Assembly: GCF_900142985.1 (NCBI RefSeq)
Contig: NZ_LT670849.1
Location: 2,294,001 to 2,358,000, forward strand
From: Bradyrhizobium erythrophlei
GTDB taxonomy: Bacteria > Pseudomonadota > Alphaproteobacteria > Rhizobiales > Xanthobacteraceae
Direction: 5' to 3'
Length of the DNA: 64,000 nucleotides
Shown here: in pieces, positions 9,527 through 18,939 of the stretch
Layout of the letters: each line of letters starts with the position of its first letter
Position numbering within the stretch: position 1 is the first letter of the stretch
Notes under the pieces: model-generated
The model's database searches: none
Seen by the model: the letters and a program-made list of their open reading frames with translations, nothing else
Told to the model about the DNA's origin: nothing
Made by a program: the position numbers and the translations under genes

Positions 9527-10243
9527 TCAGGTTCCGGGCACGGTTGTAGCAAAGGTCGTCATGTCACCTTTCGGTCGTTTGTCGAGAATTTGCTGGCCCT
9601 CGATCATGTAAAACACGGTCTCGGCGATGTTGGTGGCATGGTCGCCGATCCGTTCAATGTTCTTGGCGCAGAACATCAGATGAATACAGAAGCTGATGTT
9701 GCGCGGGTCTTCCATCATGTAGGTGAGCAACTCGCGAAACAGCGAAGTACAGATCGCGTCGACTTCCTCGTCGTTCTTCCAGACGGTCATGGCCGCCGGC
9801 AGATCGTGCGCCGCGTAGGCATCCAGCACCGACTTCACCTGCGATTGCACAAGGTCGGTCATGTGCTCGAGCCCGCGGATCAGCTTCAAGGGCTGGAAAT
9901 CGCTTTCCAGCGCCGCGACCCGCTTGCCCATGTTCTTGGCAAGGTCGCCGATCCGTTCGAGATCGATCGCAACCCGCATCGCGCCAACGATCTCGCGCAA
10001 ATCCACCGCCATCGGCTGACGCCGGGCAATTGTCAGCACCGCGCGCTCTTCGATCAGACGCTGCAAGTTGTCGATCTCGGCGTCGGTCTCGACCACGCGG
10101 CGGCCGACCGCGACATCGCGGCGGATCAGCGCATCGACGGCATCCACGATCATGCGCTCGGCAAGACCGCCCATTTCGGCCACCAGCCGCGTCAATTCCT
10201 GAAGGTCGCTGTCGAACGCCTTGGCGGTATGTTCAGAGGCCAT
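9527..10243 (-). CDS. phoU: Phosphate transport system regulator PhoU
   Basis: Peripheral protein that links PstSCAB activity to PhoR signalling. Length 238 residues, matching the two-repeat helical bundle of the family. The repeated metal-binding motifs appear as ERIGDLAKNMGKR in the first half and ERIGDHATNIAETVFYM in the second. It sits 50 bases after pstB, in the usual order pstSCAB-phoU-phoB. Confidence 0.97.
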   Translation of the reverse strand: MASEHTAKAFDSDLQELTRLVAEMGGLAERMIVDAVDALIRRDVAVGRRVVETDAEIDNLQRLIEERAVLTIARRQPMAVDLREIVGAMRVAIDLERIGDLAKNMGKRVAALESDFQPLKLIRGLEHMTDLVQSQVKSVLDAYAAHDLPAAMTVWKNDEEVDAICTSLFRELLTYMMEDPRNISFCIHLMFCAKNIERIGDHATNIAETVFYMIEGQQILDKRPKGDMTTFATTVPGT

Positions 10244-10293
10244 CCTGCTCTCCTTCGATCATGCCCGAACCACGCCGGGCCTGATCTTATTCC

Positions 10294-11130
10294 CTAGCCG
10301 AACCGGCCGGTGATGTAGTCCTGGGTTCGCCGGTCGTTCGGCGAGGTGAAAATCTTGTTGGTTTCGTCGAACTCGATCAATTCGCCCAAATACATGAAGG
10401 CTGTTTTGTCGGAGACGCGGGCCGCCTGCTGCATGTTGTGGGTAACAATGGCGATCGTGTAATTTTCGGCGAGTTCCTGGATCAGTTCCTCGACTTTCGC
10501 GGTCGAGATCGGGTCGAGCGCCGAGCACGGCTCGTCGAACAGGATCACCTCGGGACGCACCGCCACGGTGCGGGCGATGCAAAGCCGCTGCTGCTGGCCG
10601 CCGGACAGGCTCAGGCCCGAAGCATTGAGCTTGTCCTTCACCTCGTTCCACAGCGCGCCGCCGCGCAGCGCCCTTTCGACCCGGTCGTCCATTTCGGACC
10701 GCGAGATCTTCTCGTACAGGCGGATACCGAAGGCGATGTTCTCGTAGATCGTCATCGGAAACGGCGTCGGCTTCTGGAACACCATGCCGACCCGCGCCCG
10801 CAGCAAATTGAGATCAAGCTTGGGATCGAGAATGTTGGTCTGGTCGAGCATCAACTGGCCGGTGGCGCGCTGTCCCGGATAGAGGTCGTACATCCGGTTG
10901 AAAATCCGCAGCAAGGTCGACTTGCCGCAGCCGGACGGGCCGATGAACGCGGTGACGCGGTTGGTGCCGAGCGTAATGTTGATGTTCTTCAGCGCGTGGT
11001 GTTCGCCGTAGTAGAAATTCAGGCCGCGCGCGGTCACCTTGGCCGGCGGCTCGGCATGGCCCGAAGCATGGCCGACCACAGTCGGCACCGGTGTCGCGGG
11101 AACACTCACGGAAGCGGAAAGATCGGTCAT
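10294..11130 (-). CDS. pstB: Phosphate ABC transporter ATP-binding protein PstB
   Basis: ATPase of the high-affinity phosphate importer, 278 residues. Walker [11 protein letters not shown]-loop [19 protein letters not shown], signature [16 protein letters not shown], Walker [14 protein letters not shown] and switch His in [12 protein letters not shown] are all intact. An N-terminal extension of about 30 residues precedes the ABC core, as is common in alphaproteobacteria. Its ATG overlaps the pstA stop by four bases. Confidence 0.98.
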   Translation of the reverse strand: MTDLSASVSVPATPVPTVVGHASGHAEPPAKVTARGLNFYYGEHHALKNINITLGTNRVTAFIGPSGCGKSTLLRIFNRMYDLYPGQRATGQLMLDQTNILDPKLDLNLLRARVGMVFQKPTPFPMTIYENIAFGIRLYEKISRSEMDDRVERALRGGALWNEVKDKLNASGLSLSGGQQQRLCIARTVAVRPEVILFDEPCSALDPISTAKVEELIQELAENYTIAIVTHNMQQAARVSDKTAFMYLGELIEFDETNKIFTSPNDRRTQDYITGRFG

Positions 11131-11972
11131 TTTGCGGTCCTCTCGGCGCCAAGAATGCGCGCGCCAATGTTGAGAGCAAGTACGGTCAGCGTGATGATGA
11201 GGGCCCCGCTCCAGGCCAACTGCTTCCAGTAGGCGTAGGGGCTCTGCACGAAATTGTTGATCGTCACCGGCAGGTTCGCCATCGTCTTGGTCAGGTTCAG
11301 GCTGAAGAACTGGTTGGAGAGCGCGGTGAACAGCAGCGGCGCGGTCTCGCCGGCGACGCGCGCGGTTGCCAGCAGCACGCCCGTGATCAGGCCGGAGCGC
11401 GCCGCACGATAGGCGATCCGCCGGATCACGAACGAACGCGGCAGGCCCAGCGCGGACGCCGCCTCACGAAGTGGGTTGGGAACGAGCAGCAACATGTCCT
11501 CGGTGGTGCGCAGCACCACCGGGATCACGATCACCGCAAGCGCCAGCGAACCTGCGAGCGCCGAGAAGCCGCCCATCGGCACCACGATCGCGCCATAGAT
11601 GAACAGGCCGATGATGATCGATGGCGCGCTCAACAGGATGTCGTTGATGAAACGGATCACCGAGGTGAGACGGTCGTTGCGGCCGTATTCGGCGAGATAG
11701 GTTCCGGCGAACAGGCCAAGCGGCGCGCCGAGGCCGACGCCGATCACGGTCATGATGATGGAGCCGGTGATCGCGTTCAAAAGACCGCCTTCGTTCGATC
11801 CCGGCGGCGGCGTGTTCTGGGTGAAGAGTTCGAGGTTGAGGCCCTTGAGGCCGTTGAAGAACAGCGTGAACAGGATCAGCGCGAGCCAGGTGACGCCGAA
11901 GACGGCGGCGCCGACGCAGAGCGCGCGAACCACGATGTCCTTGCGACGGCGGGTCTTGTAGATCGGGTTCAC
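11127..11972 (-). CDS. pstA: Phosphate ABC transporter permease PstA
   Basis: Inner-membrane permease subunit, 281 residues with about six hydrophobic segments. Typical features: the [18 protein letters not shown] loop, [13 protein letters not shown], and the cytoplasmic coupling (EAA-type) region [19 protein letters not shown]. Starts 1 base after the pstC stop codon and overlaps pstB by four bases, so pstC-A-B form a tightly coupled unit. Confidence 0.97.
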   Translation of the reverse strand: MNPIYKTRRRKDIVVRALCVGAAVFGVTWLALILFTLFFNGLKGLNLELFTQNTPPPGSNEGGLLNAITGSIIMTVIGVGLGAPLGLFAGTYLAEYGRNDRLTSVIRFINDILLSAPSIIIGLFIYGAIVVPMGGFSALAGSLALAVIVIPVVLRTTEDMLLLVPNPLREAASALGLPRSFVIRRIAYRAARSGLITGVLLATARVAGETAPLLFTALSNQFFSLNLTKTMANLPVTINNFVQSPYAYWKQLAWSGALIITLTVLALNIGARILGAERTAK

Positions 11973-11973
11973 G

Positions 11974-12972
11974 CTACTTCCCCGCCTTTTTTTCCAGGCG
12001 CAGCAGCATCAGCCGCGCGCCCGACAGCACCAGGAAGGTCAACACGAACAGCAGCAGGCCGAGCAGCATCAGCGCCGACTGATGCAAGCCATCGCTCTCG
12101 GCAAATTCGGAGGCGATCGCCGCCGAGATCGTGGTGCCCGGGGCAAAGATCGAGGACGAGATCCGGAACGAATTTCCGATGATGAAGGTGACCGCCATGG
12201 TCTCGCCGAGCGCACGGCCGAGCGCCAGCATGACGCCGCCGATGACGCCGACGCGGGTGTAGGGAATGACGACGTTGCGGACCACTTCCCAGGTCGTGCA
12301 GCCGATGCCGTAGGCGGCCTCCTTCAGGACCGGCGGCACGGTCTTGAAGACGTCGACCGAAATCGCGGTGATGAACGGCAGCACCATGATCGCGAGAATG
12401 AGCGCGGCATTGAACAGGCTGAGATAGGAGGGCGGGCCACCGAAGATCGAGCCAAGCACCGGAACGCCGTCGAACAGGCTGATCATGAACGGCTGGAACG
12501 TATAGGCCAGGAACGGGCCCAGCACGAAGAAGCCCCACATGCCGTAGATGATCGAGGGAATGCCGGCGAGCAGTTCGATCGCAATTCCGATCGGCCGGCG
12601 CAGCCATTGCGGGCAAAGTTCGGTGAGAAAAATCGCGATGCCAAGGCCGACGGGGATCGCGATCAGCATCGCGATGAACGATGTGATCAAGGTGCCGTAC
12701 ATCGGCCCCACCGCGCCGAGCACCGGCGGATCGGCCGACGGCGCCCAGCGCTGCGTCCACAGGAACGCAAAGCCGTATTCCCTCATCGCCGGCCATGCGC
12801 CGACGATCAGCGAAAGAATGATGCCGCCGAGAATGAGCAGGACCGAAATCGCGCAGGCGCGGGTGATCCAGTAGAAGGTGACGTCTCCGGCCTTGAAAGC
12901 GTTCAGGGCCCTGGCGCGGTCGTGAGGTCCTGCGACTTCGACTGCTCCGCTTTGAACCGCCATGTCTGCCAC
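11974..12972 (-). CDS. pstC: Phosphate ABC transporter permease PstC
   Basis: Inner-membrane permease subunit, about 332 residues. Family motifs: [15 protein letters not shown] segment ([17 protein letters not shown]), [16 protein letters not shown], and the coupling loop [20 protein letters not shown]. Three starts are possible: TTG 12996, GTG 12972 and ATG 12963. The GTG at 12972 is preferred because GAGGGA lies 6 bases upstream of it, whereas that site is 15 bases from the ATG. It is separated from pstS by about 190 bases holding a hairpin that probably lets PstS be made in excess. Confidence 0.95.
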   Translation of the reverse strand: MADMAVQSGAVEVAGPHDRARALNAFKAGDVTFYWITRACAISVLLILGGIILSLIVGAWPAMREYGFAFLWTQRWAPSADPPVLGAVGPMYGTLITSFIAMLIAIPVGLGIAIFLTELCPQWLRRPIGIAIELLAGIPSIIYGMWGFFVLGPFLAYTFQPFMISLFDGVPVLGSIFGGPPSYLSLFNAALILAIMVLPFITAISVDVFKTVPPVLKEAAYGIGCTTWEVVRNVVIPYTRVGVIGGVMLALGRALGETMAVTFIIGNSFRISSSIFAPGTTISAAIASEFAESDGLHQSALMLLGLLLFVLTFLVLSGARLMLLRLEKKAGK

Positions 12973-13109
12973 GCCAATTCCCTCAGTCTGGTTCAAAGTT
13001 CCGCTCGCGCGCGCTTTGCTGGATGCCGCTTTGCCGGGTGCGGTCTTGTCCTGACACCAAATCAGTCCCGAACAAGCATAACGCTTCGCGGGATCGGCGG
13101 TAGAGCGCA

Positions 13110-13142
13110 GCCCGCCCGGCCACGAGATGGTTCCGGGCGAGC
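13110..13142 (-). terminator. Stem-loop in the pstS-pstC space (attenuator or mRNA 3' stabiliser)
   Basis: Arms 13110-13119 and 13133-13142 form a 10-bp stem with one G-T pair on the minus-strand transcript, with a 13-base loop. It begins 22 bases after the pstS stop codon. There is no T-run after it, so it is more likely a partial terminator or an RNase barrier that raises the ratio of PstS to the permease genes. Confidence 0.65.
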
Positions 13143-13163
13143 CACGTGTTTACGCAAGACGCA

Positions 13164-14174
13164 TCAGCTCTTGATGTCGGCCGACCAGGTCTTCTCGATC
13201 AGCTTGACGACCGGCTCCGGCATCGGAATGTAGTCGAGCTCCTCGGCCATCTTGCCGCCGTTGGCGAAAGCCCACTTGAAGAACTTGACGGCTTCCGCGG
13301 AGGCAGCCTTGTCGGCCGGCTCACGGTGCATGAGGATGAAGGTCGAAGCCGTGATCGGCCACGACTGTTCACCCGGCTGGTCGGTGAGGATCACGTAGTA
13401 ACCGGGGGCGCTGGCCCAATCGGCGTTCGAGGCTGCGGCCTGGAACGCGGCGACCGTCGGCTGCACCGGCTTGCCGGCCTTGTTGACCAGCGCCGTGTAG
13501 ATCAGCTTGTTCTGCTTGGCGTAGGCATATTCGACATAGCCGATCGAATTCTTGGTCTGGCCGATGTTGCCGGAGACGCCCTCGTTACCCTTGGCGCCAA
13601 CGCCGACCGGCCATTCGACCGCGGTGCCGGAGCCGACCTTGGTCTTCCACTCCGCGCTCACCTTGGAGAGATAGTCGGTGAAGTTGAACGTCGTGCCCGA
13701 GCCGTCGGAACGGCGGACCACGGTGATCGCCTCGCTCGGCAGCTTCACATTCGGATTGAGCTTCTTGATCGCCGGGTCGTCCCACTTGGTGATCTTGCCG
13801 AGATAGATGTCGGCGAGTGTCTGGCCGTCGAACACCACTTCGCCTGGCTTGACGCCTTCCAGGTTGACCACAGGAACGATCGCGCCCATCACCATGGGCC
13901 ACTGCACCAGGCCGTCCTTGGTGAGCTGATCGACCTTCAGCGGCATGTCGGTGGCGCCGAACGTCACGGTCTTGGCCTCGATCTGCTTGATGCCGCCGCC
14001 AGAGCCGATCGACTGATAGTTCAGCCCGTTACCGGTCTCTTTCTTGTAGGCGTCGGCCCATTTCGAATAGATCGGGAACGGGAACGTCGCGCCCGCTCCG
14101 GTGATGTCGGCGGCAAAAGCCGACGTCGATGCGGCGACCAGGCCGGCAGCGACGATCGTTTTGAAGAAATTCAT
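13164..14174 (-). CDS. pstS: Phosphate ABC transporter substrate-binding protein PstS
   Basis: Periplasmic phosphate receptor of 336 residues. A Sec signal peptide ([21 protein letters not shown]) precedes the mature protein, which begins with the family signature [20 protein letters not shown]. Phosphate-contact segments are SGGGIKQI and the later [18 protein letters not shown]. First gene of pstSCAB-phoUB, with a good Pho box 78 bases upstream of its ATG. Confidence 0.98.
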   Translation of the reverse strand: MNFFKTIVAAGLVAASTSAFAADITGAGATFPFPIYSKWADAYKKETGNGLNYQSIGSGGGIKQIEAKTVTFGATDMPLKVDQLTKDGLVQWPMVMGAIVPVVNLEGVKPGEVVFDGQTLADIYLGKITKWDDPAIKKLNPNVKLPSEAITVVRRSDGSGTTFNFTDYLSKVSAEWKTKVGSGTAVEWPVGVGAKGNEGVSGNIGQTKNSIGYVEYAYAKQNKLIYTALVNKAGKPVQPTVAAFQAAASNADWASAPGYYVILTDQPGEQSWPITASTFILMHREPADKAASAEAVKFFKWAFANGGKMAEELDYIPMPEPVVKLIEKTWSADIKS

Positions 14175-14251
14175 TGCTGGTCTCCATCTCGTAAGCGATT
14201 GCGCTCACGCGGTCCGTTTAGGAGCCGTCGTTGCCGCTTTTACGAAGGTTT

Positions 14252-14270
14252 GGTGACAGTTGGATGACAC
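14252..14270 (-). promoter_or_regulatory. Pho box upstream of pstS
   Basis: On the minus strand the sequence reads GTGTCATCCAACTGTCACC: two TGTCA half-sites 11 bases apart, the classic PhoB direct repeat (CTGTCAT-N4-CTGTCAC). It lies 78-96 bases upstream of the pstS ATG and just after phoR. This predicts PhoB-dependent induction of the pst operon under phosphate starvation. Confidence 0.85.
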
Positions 14271-14296
14271 AAGCAAGCTATTGAAATTACTTGCTT

Positions 14297-15595
14297 TCAG
14301 CTCAAAGACGGCGGCCTTGCCTGGGGAAAGCAGGCGGTAAAAGTCGCACCCTGCTTGAGCACGCTTTCGATCAAGAGCCGGCCGCGGTGGCGGTTAACAA
14401 TATGTTTCACCAGCGATAGTCCGAGCCCGGTTCCACCTTGGGCGCGGCTGTCGCCGACATCGACCCGGTAGAACCGCTCGGTCAGCCGCGGCAGGTGCTC
14501 AGGCGCAATGCCCGGACCGAAATCTCGGACCAGAACCCGCAGTTCCAGCTGACCCTCGCTGGAGGTGGCCGCCACCAGCGAGACGTTTACCTTGCCGCCT
14601 GCGGCGCCATACTTCAGGGCATTCTCGACCAGGTTCTCGAACAGCCGCATCAGCTCTTCGCGGTCGCCCGCGATCCAGGCCGGCGTCTCCGGCAGATCGA
14701 CATTGACCTCGACCTGACGCTCACCCGCCAGCGGCTCCAGTCCGTCGACGACCTGGCGGATGATGGGCACGATATCGACCAGCGTATCCGGGCGAACATG
14801 GGCCGAGAGTTCGACCCGCGACAGCGATAACAGGTCGTCGATCAGCCGCGCCATTCGCGTCGCCTGGCTATGCATGATACCGAGGAAGCGCTCGCGCGCC
14901 TTGGGATCGTCGCGCGCCGGCCCTTGCAGCGTATCGATGAAGCCCGACAGTGCCGCCAGCGGCGTACGCAATTCATGGCTGGCATTGGCGACGAAATCGG
15001 CGCGCATCTCCTCGACCCGGCGCAGCGGCGTCTGGTCGTGAAACGTCATCAACATGCACTTGTCGGTACCGCCAAACATCGTCGGCACCGGCACCGGAAT
15101 GATGACGAGCTCCATCCAGCGATCGACCGGCGCGTGATCGAGATAGGTGGCGCGCCGCACCTCAGTGGTCGCGATGGCTTCGCGCAACGCCGTGATGATC
15201 TCCGGCGACCGGAGCGCGAATTGCGCGAGCTCGTTCTTGCGCAGCGCCGGTGCAAGCTGGGCCGCGGCGGCATTGAGGTGAATGACGCGGCCGGCGCGGT
15301 CGAGCAGCACGGCCGGATCCGGCATGCCGGAAACGACCGCGGCGACTGCTGCGGACTCGACCGGATTGACGCCGCGAACGTCCTCACGTGACATCGTGGC
15401 GTCATGCAGGCGCCACGGCACCAGTGCGGCGGCTGCGATGCAGACGAAAATCGCGACCGCGCGCAGCGCCGACAATTCGCCGAGCACGACCACCGCCGAA
15501 AGCGCCAGCGCCGCCGCAAGCAGGATGATGGCCGAGTGCCTCAGCCGGTCCGGCCACGGCGAAAAAAAGAACGAAGGCGTATCGTCTATTGCCAT
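14297..15595 (-). CDS. phoR: Phosphate regulon sensor histidine kinase PhoR
   Basis: Membrane histidine kinase of 432 residues. Two hydrophobic segments near residues 20-60, then a PAS domain (LLDRAGRVIHLNAAAAQLAP), HisKA with phospho-acceptor His in ANASHELRTPLAALSGF, and an HATPase domain with ENALKYG (N box), DFGPGIAPEHLPRLTERFY (G1/F) and GTGLGLSLVKHI (G2). The position beside pst/pho genes supports PhoR rather than another kinase. The gene lies just upstream of the Pho box and pstS. Confidence 0.95.
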   Translation of the reverse strand: MAIDDTPSFFFSPWPDRLRHSAIILLAAALALSAVVVLGELSALRAVAIFVCIAAAALVPWRLHDATMSREDVRGVNPVESAAVAAVVSGMPDPAVLLDRAGRVIHLNAAAAQLAPALRKNELAQFALRSPEIITALREAIATTEVRRATYLDHAPVDRWMELVIIPVPVPTMFGGTDKCMLMTFHDQTPLRRVEEMRADFVANASHELRTPLAALSGFIDTLQGPARDDPKARERFLGIMHSQATRMARLIDDLLSLSRVELSAHVRPDTLVDIVPIIRQVVDGLEPLAGERQVEVNVDLPETPAWIAGDREELMRLFENLVENALKYGAAGGKVNVSLVAATSSEGQLELRVLVRDFGPGIAPEHLPRLTERFYRVDVGDSRAQGGTGLGLSLVKHIVNRHRGRLLIESVLKQGATFTACFPQARPPSLS

Positions 15596-15631
15596 CGGAC
15601 CAATGCCCGCTTTCCGAAGTTCAAGCCAGCG

Positions 15632-16687
15632 TCAGGCCCCATGATCTCCACGCTCGCGGACGTAAACAGCTTCGCGCGGTGGTTCGACGGCCACTGCGGC
15701 CGCTGCCTCTCGCAGTCGTTTCGACCGGGTTCCGACGATAACTTCTCGAAACGTCAATAAGATTACAGATAGGACGAACGGCGCAATATAATAGAGCAAC
15801 CGGAACAGAAGCATCCCGGCGAGAAGGTCCTCCCGGTCCATTTGCCACAGGCCGACCAGCATGGCGGCGTCGAAAACGCCGAGCCCTCCGGGCGAATGGC
15901 TGGCAAAGCCCAACAACGTCGCCGAGACAAAGATCACGGCCACCACCACGAAGCCGAGATTGGGCTCGTCCGGCACCAGCGTGTACATCGCGAGCGCGCA
16001 GAAGCCGAGATCGACGATGCCGATCCCGATCTGCAACAGCGTCAGCGGCCCGCCCGGCAGTACGACGGTCCACGGCCCGCGGCCGACATTGCGCGGCTGT
16101 ATCCACACCCAGACCACGTAGCTTACGAGGCAAATGATCAGCGCAATGGCGATCAACCGGTTGAGCCAGGACGGCAGCTGATCGACCGCAGAAGCTGCTT
16201 CCGGGTGATAGGCAATGCCGAGCCCGAGCACCGCGGCGTTGCCGAGCCAGAAGGTGAGGCCTGCGATGAAGCAGATCTTGGCGACGTCGATCGCGTTCAG
16301 TCCCCAGGCCGAATAGATGCGATAGCGCACCGCGCCGCCGGTAAAGACGCTGGCGCCGACATTGTGCCCGATCGAATAGCTGGCGAAGGCCGCAAGCGCA
16401 TTGATGCGGTAGGGGATGTCACGGCGACCGATCGTGCGCATCGCGAACAAATCGTAGAAGGTCAGCGTGAAATAGCCGGCAGCCACGAACAGCGCGGCGA
16501 GTGCAATCGACCGCGGCTCGGTGCTCTTGATCGCCTCGAGGACCTCGAACGTGTCGATGTCGCGCAGCATGTGGTAGAGCACATAACAGGCAATACCGAT
16601 GACCGTGACGCTGACCGCGACGCCGAGCTTGTGCAAGATCTGCCTGTGGCGCAGAAACGAGATCGCCCTGCGTATCGGTTCCAACAT
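15632..16687 (-). CDS. Integral membrane protein, MprF/AglD-type flippase-like (UPF0104)
   Basis: Polytopic protein of 351 residues with about eight transmembrane segments, similar to the N-terminal transmembrane domain of lysylphosphatidylglycerol synthases but without the synthase domain. Family-type motifs: FASYSIGHNVGASVFTGGAVRYRIY and SHSPGGLGVFDAAMLVG. Probable role in lipid or precursor translocation; the substrate is unknown. Ends 36 bases before phoR and may share its transcript. The C-terminal tail is basic and cytoplasmic. Confidence 0.82.
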   Translation of the reverse strand: MLEPIRRAISFLRHRQILHKLGVAVSVTVIGIACYVLYHMLRDIDTFEVLEAIKSTEPRSIALAALFVAAGYFTLTFYDLFAMRTIGRRDIPYRINALAAFASYSIGHNVGASVFTGGAVRYRIYSAWGLNAIDVAKICFIAGLTFWLGNAAVLGLGIAYHPEAASAVDQLPSWLNRLIAIALIICLVSYVVWVWIQPRNVGRGPWTVVLPGGPLTLLQIGIGIVDLGFCALAMYTLVPDEPNLGFVVVAVIFVSATLLGFASHSPGGLGVFDAAMLVGLWQMDREDLLAGMLLFRLLYYIAPFVLSVILLTFREVIVGTRSKRLREAAAAVAVEPPREAVYVRERGDHGA

Positions 16688-16992
16688 CTAGACCTCGCCG
16701 TGCGGACAATACCGCCAACCGCGCCTTGCCCTACGATCCAGTTCTACCATTCGCTCCACAGCCTCGCGCACTGCTCCGGAGCAAATTTGAAGCCCGCTCC
16801 GGATAATCCCCCGGTCTGTTGGTAGCCGGTTTTGCGCCGGAGGGGAATTCGCTTCATGCTAATAAGCCTTTTTCTTCAACATATTAGACGCCCTGTACAG
16901 GCTTTTCAAAAGGCGCGGCATGCCCGCGATCTAGGCATCCGCGGCTTTCCACGGGCGGCGGGCAATTCGTCGAAAGTCTCATGCGCAATCTC
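16688..16992. other. Gene-free stretch of 305 bases
   Basis: I see no convincing ORF or RNA gene. There is a perfect 12-bp palindrome TGCTCCGGAGCA near 16769, and an AT-richer patch at 16857-16890 that may hold the promoter of the UPF0104 gene on the minus strand. Confidence 0.4.
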
Positions 16993-17289
16993 TCAAGCTG
17001 CGCTCACGGGCCCGGGAAGGACGCGGTTGCGCAACCACGATCCGATCGCACAACCGATCAGATAGACCGCAAAGATCACCAGACCGAGATCGAGCCAATA
17101 GCCCACCCGCCCCGGCACGATATGCGTCAGTGACGCCGCCAGCAGAAGCGCGACCAGCGCGCCGAGCCAGCCGGCGAGAGCTTTGGAGACGCCATGGCCG
17201 CGATGAACCACCGCGATCCAGCCCATGGCGAAACCCAACAGTAATGCGGCAACCAGCCAGCCCCAATGAAATGTCGCCAGAAACATCAT
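16993..17289 (-). CDS. Small membrane protein downstream of OmpA-family gene
   Basis: Protein of 98 residues with three hydrophobic segments (FHWGWLVAALLLGFAMGW, LAGWLGALVALLLAASLTH, YWLDLGLVIFAVYLIGCAIG). The start overlaps the stop of the OmpA-family gene by four bases, so the pair is co-translated and likely functionally linked. I do not recognise a characterised family; small partners of this kind are common beside OmpA/BON proteins in Bradyrhizobium. Start could be the second ATG at 17286. Confidence 0.7.
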   Translation of the reverse strand: MMFLATFHWGWLVAALLLGFAMGWIAVVHRGHGVSKALAGWLGALVALLLAASLTHIVPGRVGYWLDLGLVIFAVYLIGCAIGSWLRNRVLPGPVSAA

Positions 17290-18689
17290 GGCTGCTCCTT
17301 CACCACGAATTCAATGCGGCGGTTGCGCGCCTTGCCTTCGTCGGTGTCGTTGGCGGCGACCGGCTGGGTGCTGCCATAGCCGATTGCCGCAAAACGGCTC
17401 GCGGGCAGGCCGGCCTTCACCAGATAATCGACAACCGCCTGGGCGCGCCGTTCGGACAGGGTCTGGTTCGCAGGTCCATCGCCATCGCTATCCGTGTGCC
17501 CGACGACCTCGATATTGGTGGCCGCACAACGCAGCGCAATCTCGATCAGGTGATCGAGCAGGCCTGCCGAATCCGCATCGATATTGGAGCGCCCGGATTC
17601 AAAGCGGATCGTACCCTTGCCGAGCACGTCCGTAAACAACTGCTGGCAGACGGTCGCGTCCACGGGCGCCGCCGCAGGTTTAACCGAGACATCGGCCTTG
17701 AGCTGCCAGCCTTGCGGGAAATCCTTGATCAGGTTGGCGCGAAGCTGACCGGCGGCGGCGTCGTAGAGCACATCACCTGACAGCTTCACTTCGCGATCCG
17801 TCACCACCAGCGTCCCCGTCGACAGGCGCGACAGCGCGCCAAGCGCCGGCACCACGGCGTTGGAAAAACCGGACGGCGCCCCGAGGCTGGTCTTGAGGTT
17901 GTCGACGACCTTCTCGCTGAAGAACTTGCGGCCCGCCGAGGCAACGATCGCGGTGTGCGCGTTGTTATCGGGCACATAGCCCGTCAGCGTCACCGTCAGC
18001 GCCACCGGATCCTTGTTGGCCTGGAAGATATAGGGCGGCGCCTTGATGTCGTTGGCGGCGACCGAAAAGCCCTCGGGCAGATTCTTCAACGCTGCCGCAA
18101 TCGCCTCGCGGCCGCCGATTTCGCGCGCCATTCCGGCGAGGCTGACCTTGCTGTCCGAAATCGTGATCTTGCCGTCCTTCAGCTTCGCCACCTGGTCGAG
18201 CAGGAGTAGCGCAGCCTCGTCGAAACGCGGCGGGGCGCCGCGCGACAGGTTGGTTTGATCGACCACTTCGACGCCGCCAAGGTCGGCGCGCGCCGCTTCC
18301 AAAAGCTTGCCTTTGGTGGTGGGCAAGGGCGAACTGCCGGTTAGCGTCACCCTCACCACATCGCGTTCGGCCGACCAGACGAACGGCTTGGCCTCCGGGA
18401 CCAGACGGGTTTCGTCGTTGACCAGCCGTACACCCGGCACGGCCTCAATCGTGGCCACCGCATTGCGGCGTCCCTCATCGGAGAACGCATCAGCCACCAG
18501 GGTGACGTCGCGGCCACTGACCGTGATCTTGCTCTTGTCGAGCAAAACGTCCTTGAGCGCGGCAGTCGATCGGCCGGCGAGTTCGGTTTCCAGGGGGGAA
18601 GTGCTGAACCAGCCGGCCAAAGCCCAAATGACGGCCAGCGGTATCGTGCCCGGCCACCATTTGCTGCTCCACCTAGCCAATCCGCGCAT
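17286..18689 (-). CDS. OmpA-family peptidoglycan-binding protein with BON-like repeats
   Basis: Envelope protein of 467 residues, with start ATG 18689 (MRGLARWSSKWWPG). It has one N-terminal membrane anchor (TIPLAVIWALAGWF), then several repeats resembling BON domains (for example ITVSGRDVTLVADAFSDEGR and ITISDSKVSLAGMAREIGGR), and a C-terminal OmpA domain. That domain has IRFESGRSNIDADS, VVGHTDSDGDGPANQTLSERRA and GYGSTQPVAANDTDEGKARN, ending RNRRIEFVV. It probably tethers the inner membrane to peptidoglycan. Followed with a four-base overlap by the small membrane protein. Confidence 0.87.
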   Translation of the reverse strand: MRGLARWSSKWWPGTIPLAVIWALAGWFSTSPLETELAGRSTAALKDVLLDKSKITVSGRDVTLVADAFSDEGRRNAVATIEAVPGVRLVNDETRLVPEAKPFVWSAERDVVRVTLTGSSPLPTTKGKLLEAARADLGGVEVVDQTNLSRGAPPRFDEAALLLLDQVAKLKDGKITISDSKVSLAGMAREIGGREAIAAALKNLPEGFSVAANDIKAPPYIFQANKDPVALTVTLTGYVPDNNAHTAIVASAGRKFFSEKVVDNLKTSLGAPSGFSNAVVPALGALSRLSTGTLVVTDREVKLSGDVLYDAAAGQLRANLIKDFPQGWQLKADVSVKPAAAPVDATVCQQLFTDVLGKGTIRFESGRSNIDADSAGLLDHLIEIALRCAATNIEVVGHTDSDGDGPANQTLSERRAQAVVDYLVKAGLPASRFAAIGYGSTQPVAANDTDEGKARNRRIEFVVKEQP

Positions 18690-18939
18690 CCGACATCCTG
18701 CGAGGCGAGAGGCCTCGTCTTTTCCGAAATTCGCAAACAGCCAGCAGGCGTTTCCCCAGGCGCGAATTTCGGCAAACGGGGGGCCGGCAACACACCGGAA
18801 CGAGAGAGAAAACAAACCCTTGGGGGGCTGTCAAACCCGAAATAGCGCGGGATGACGCCGCCGGCGGCCGAGGCGGCTAATCGTTTCTTCAGATGTCCGC
18901 CGCTAGGTTGAATGCCCTTTCAACCAGCCGACCTTCCTG

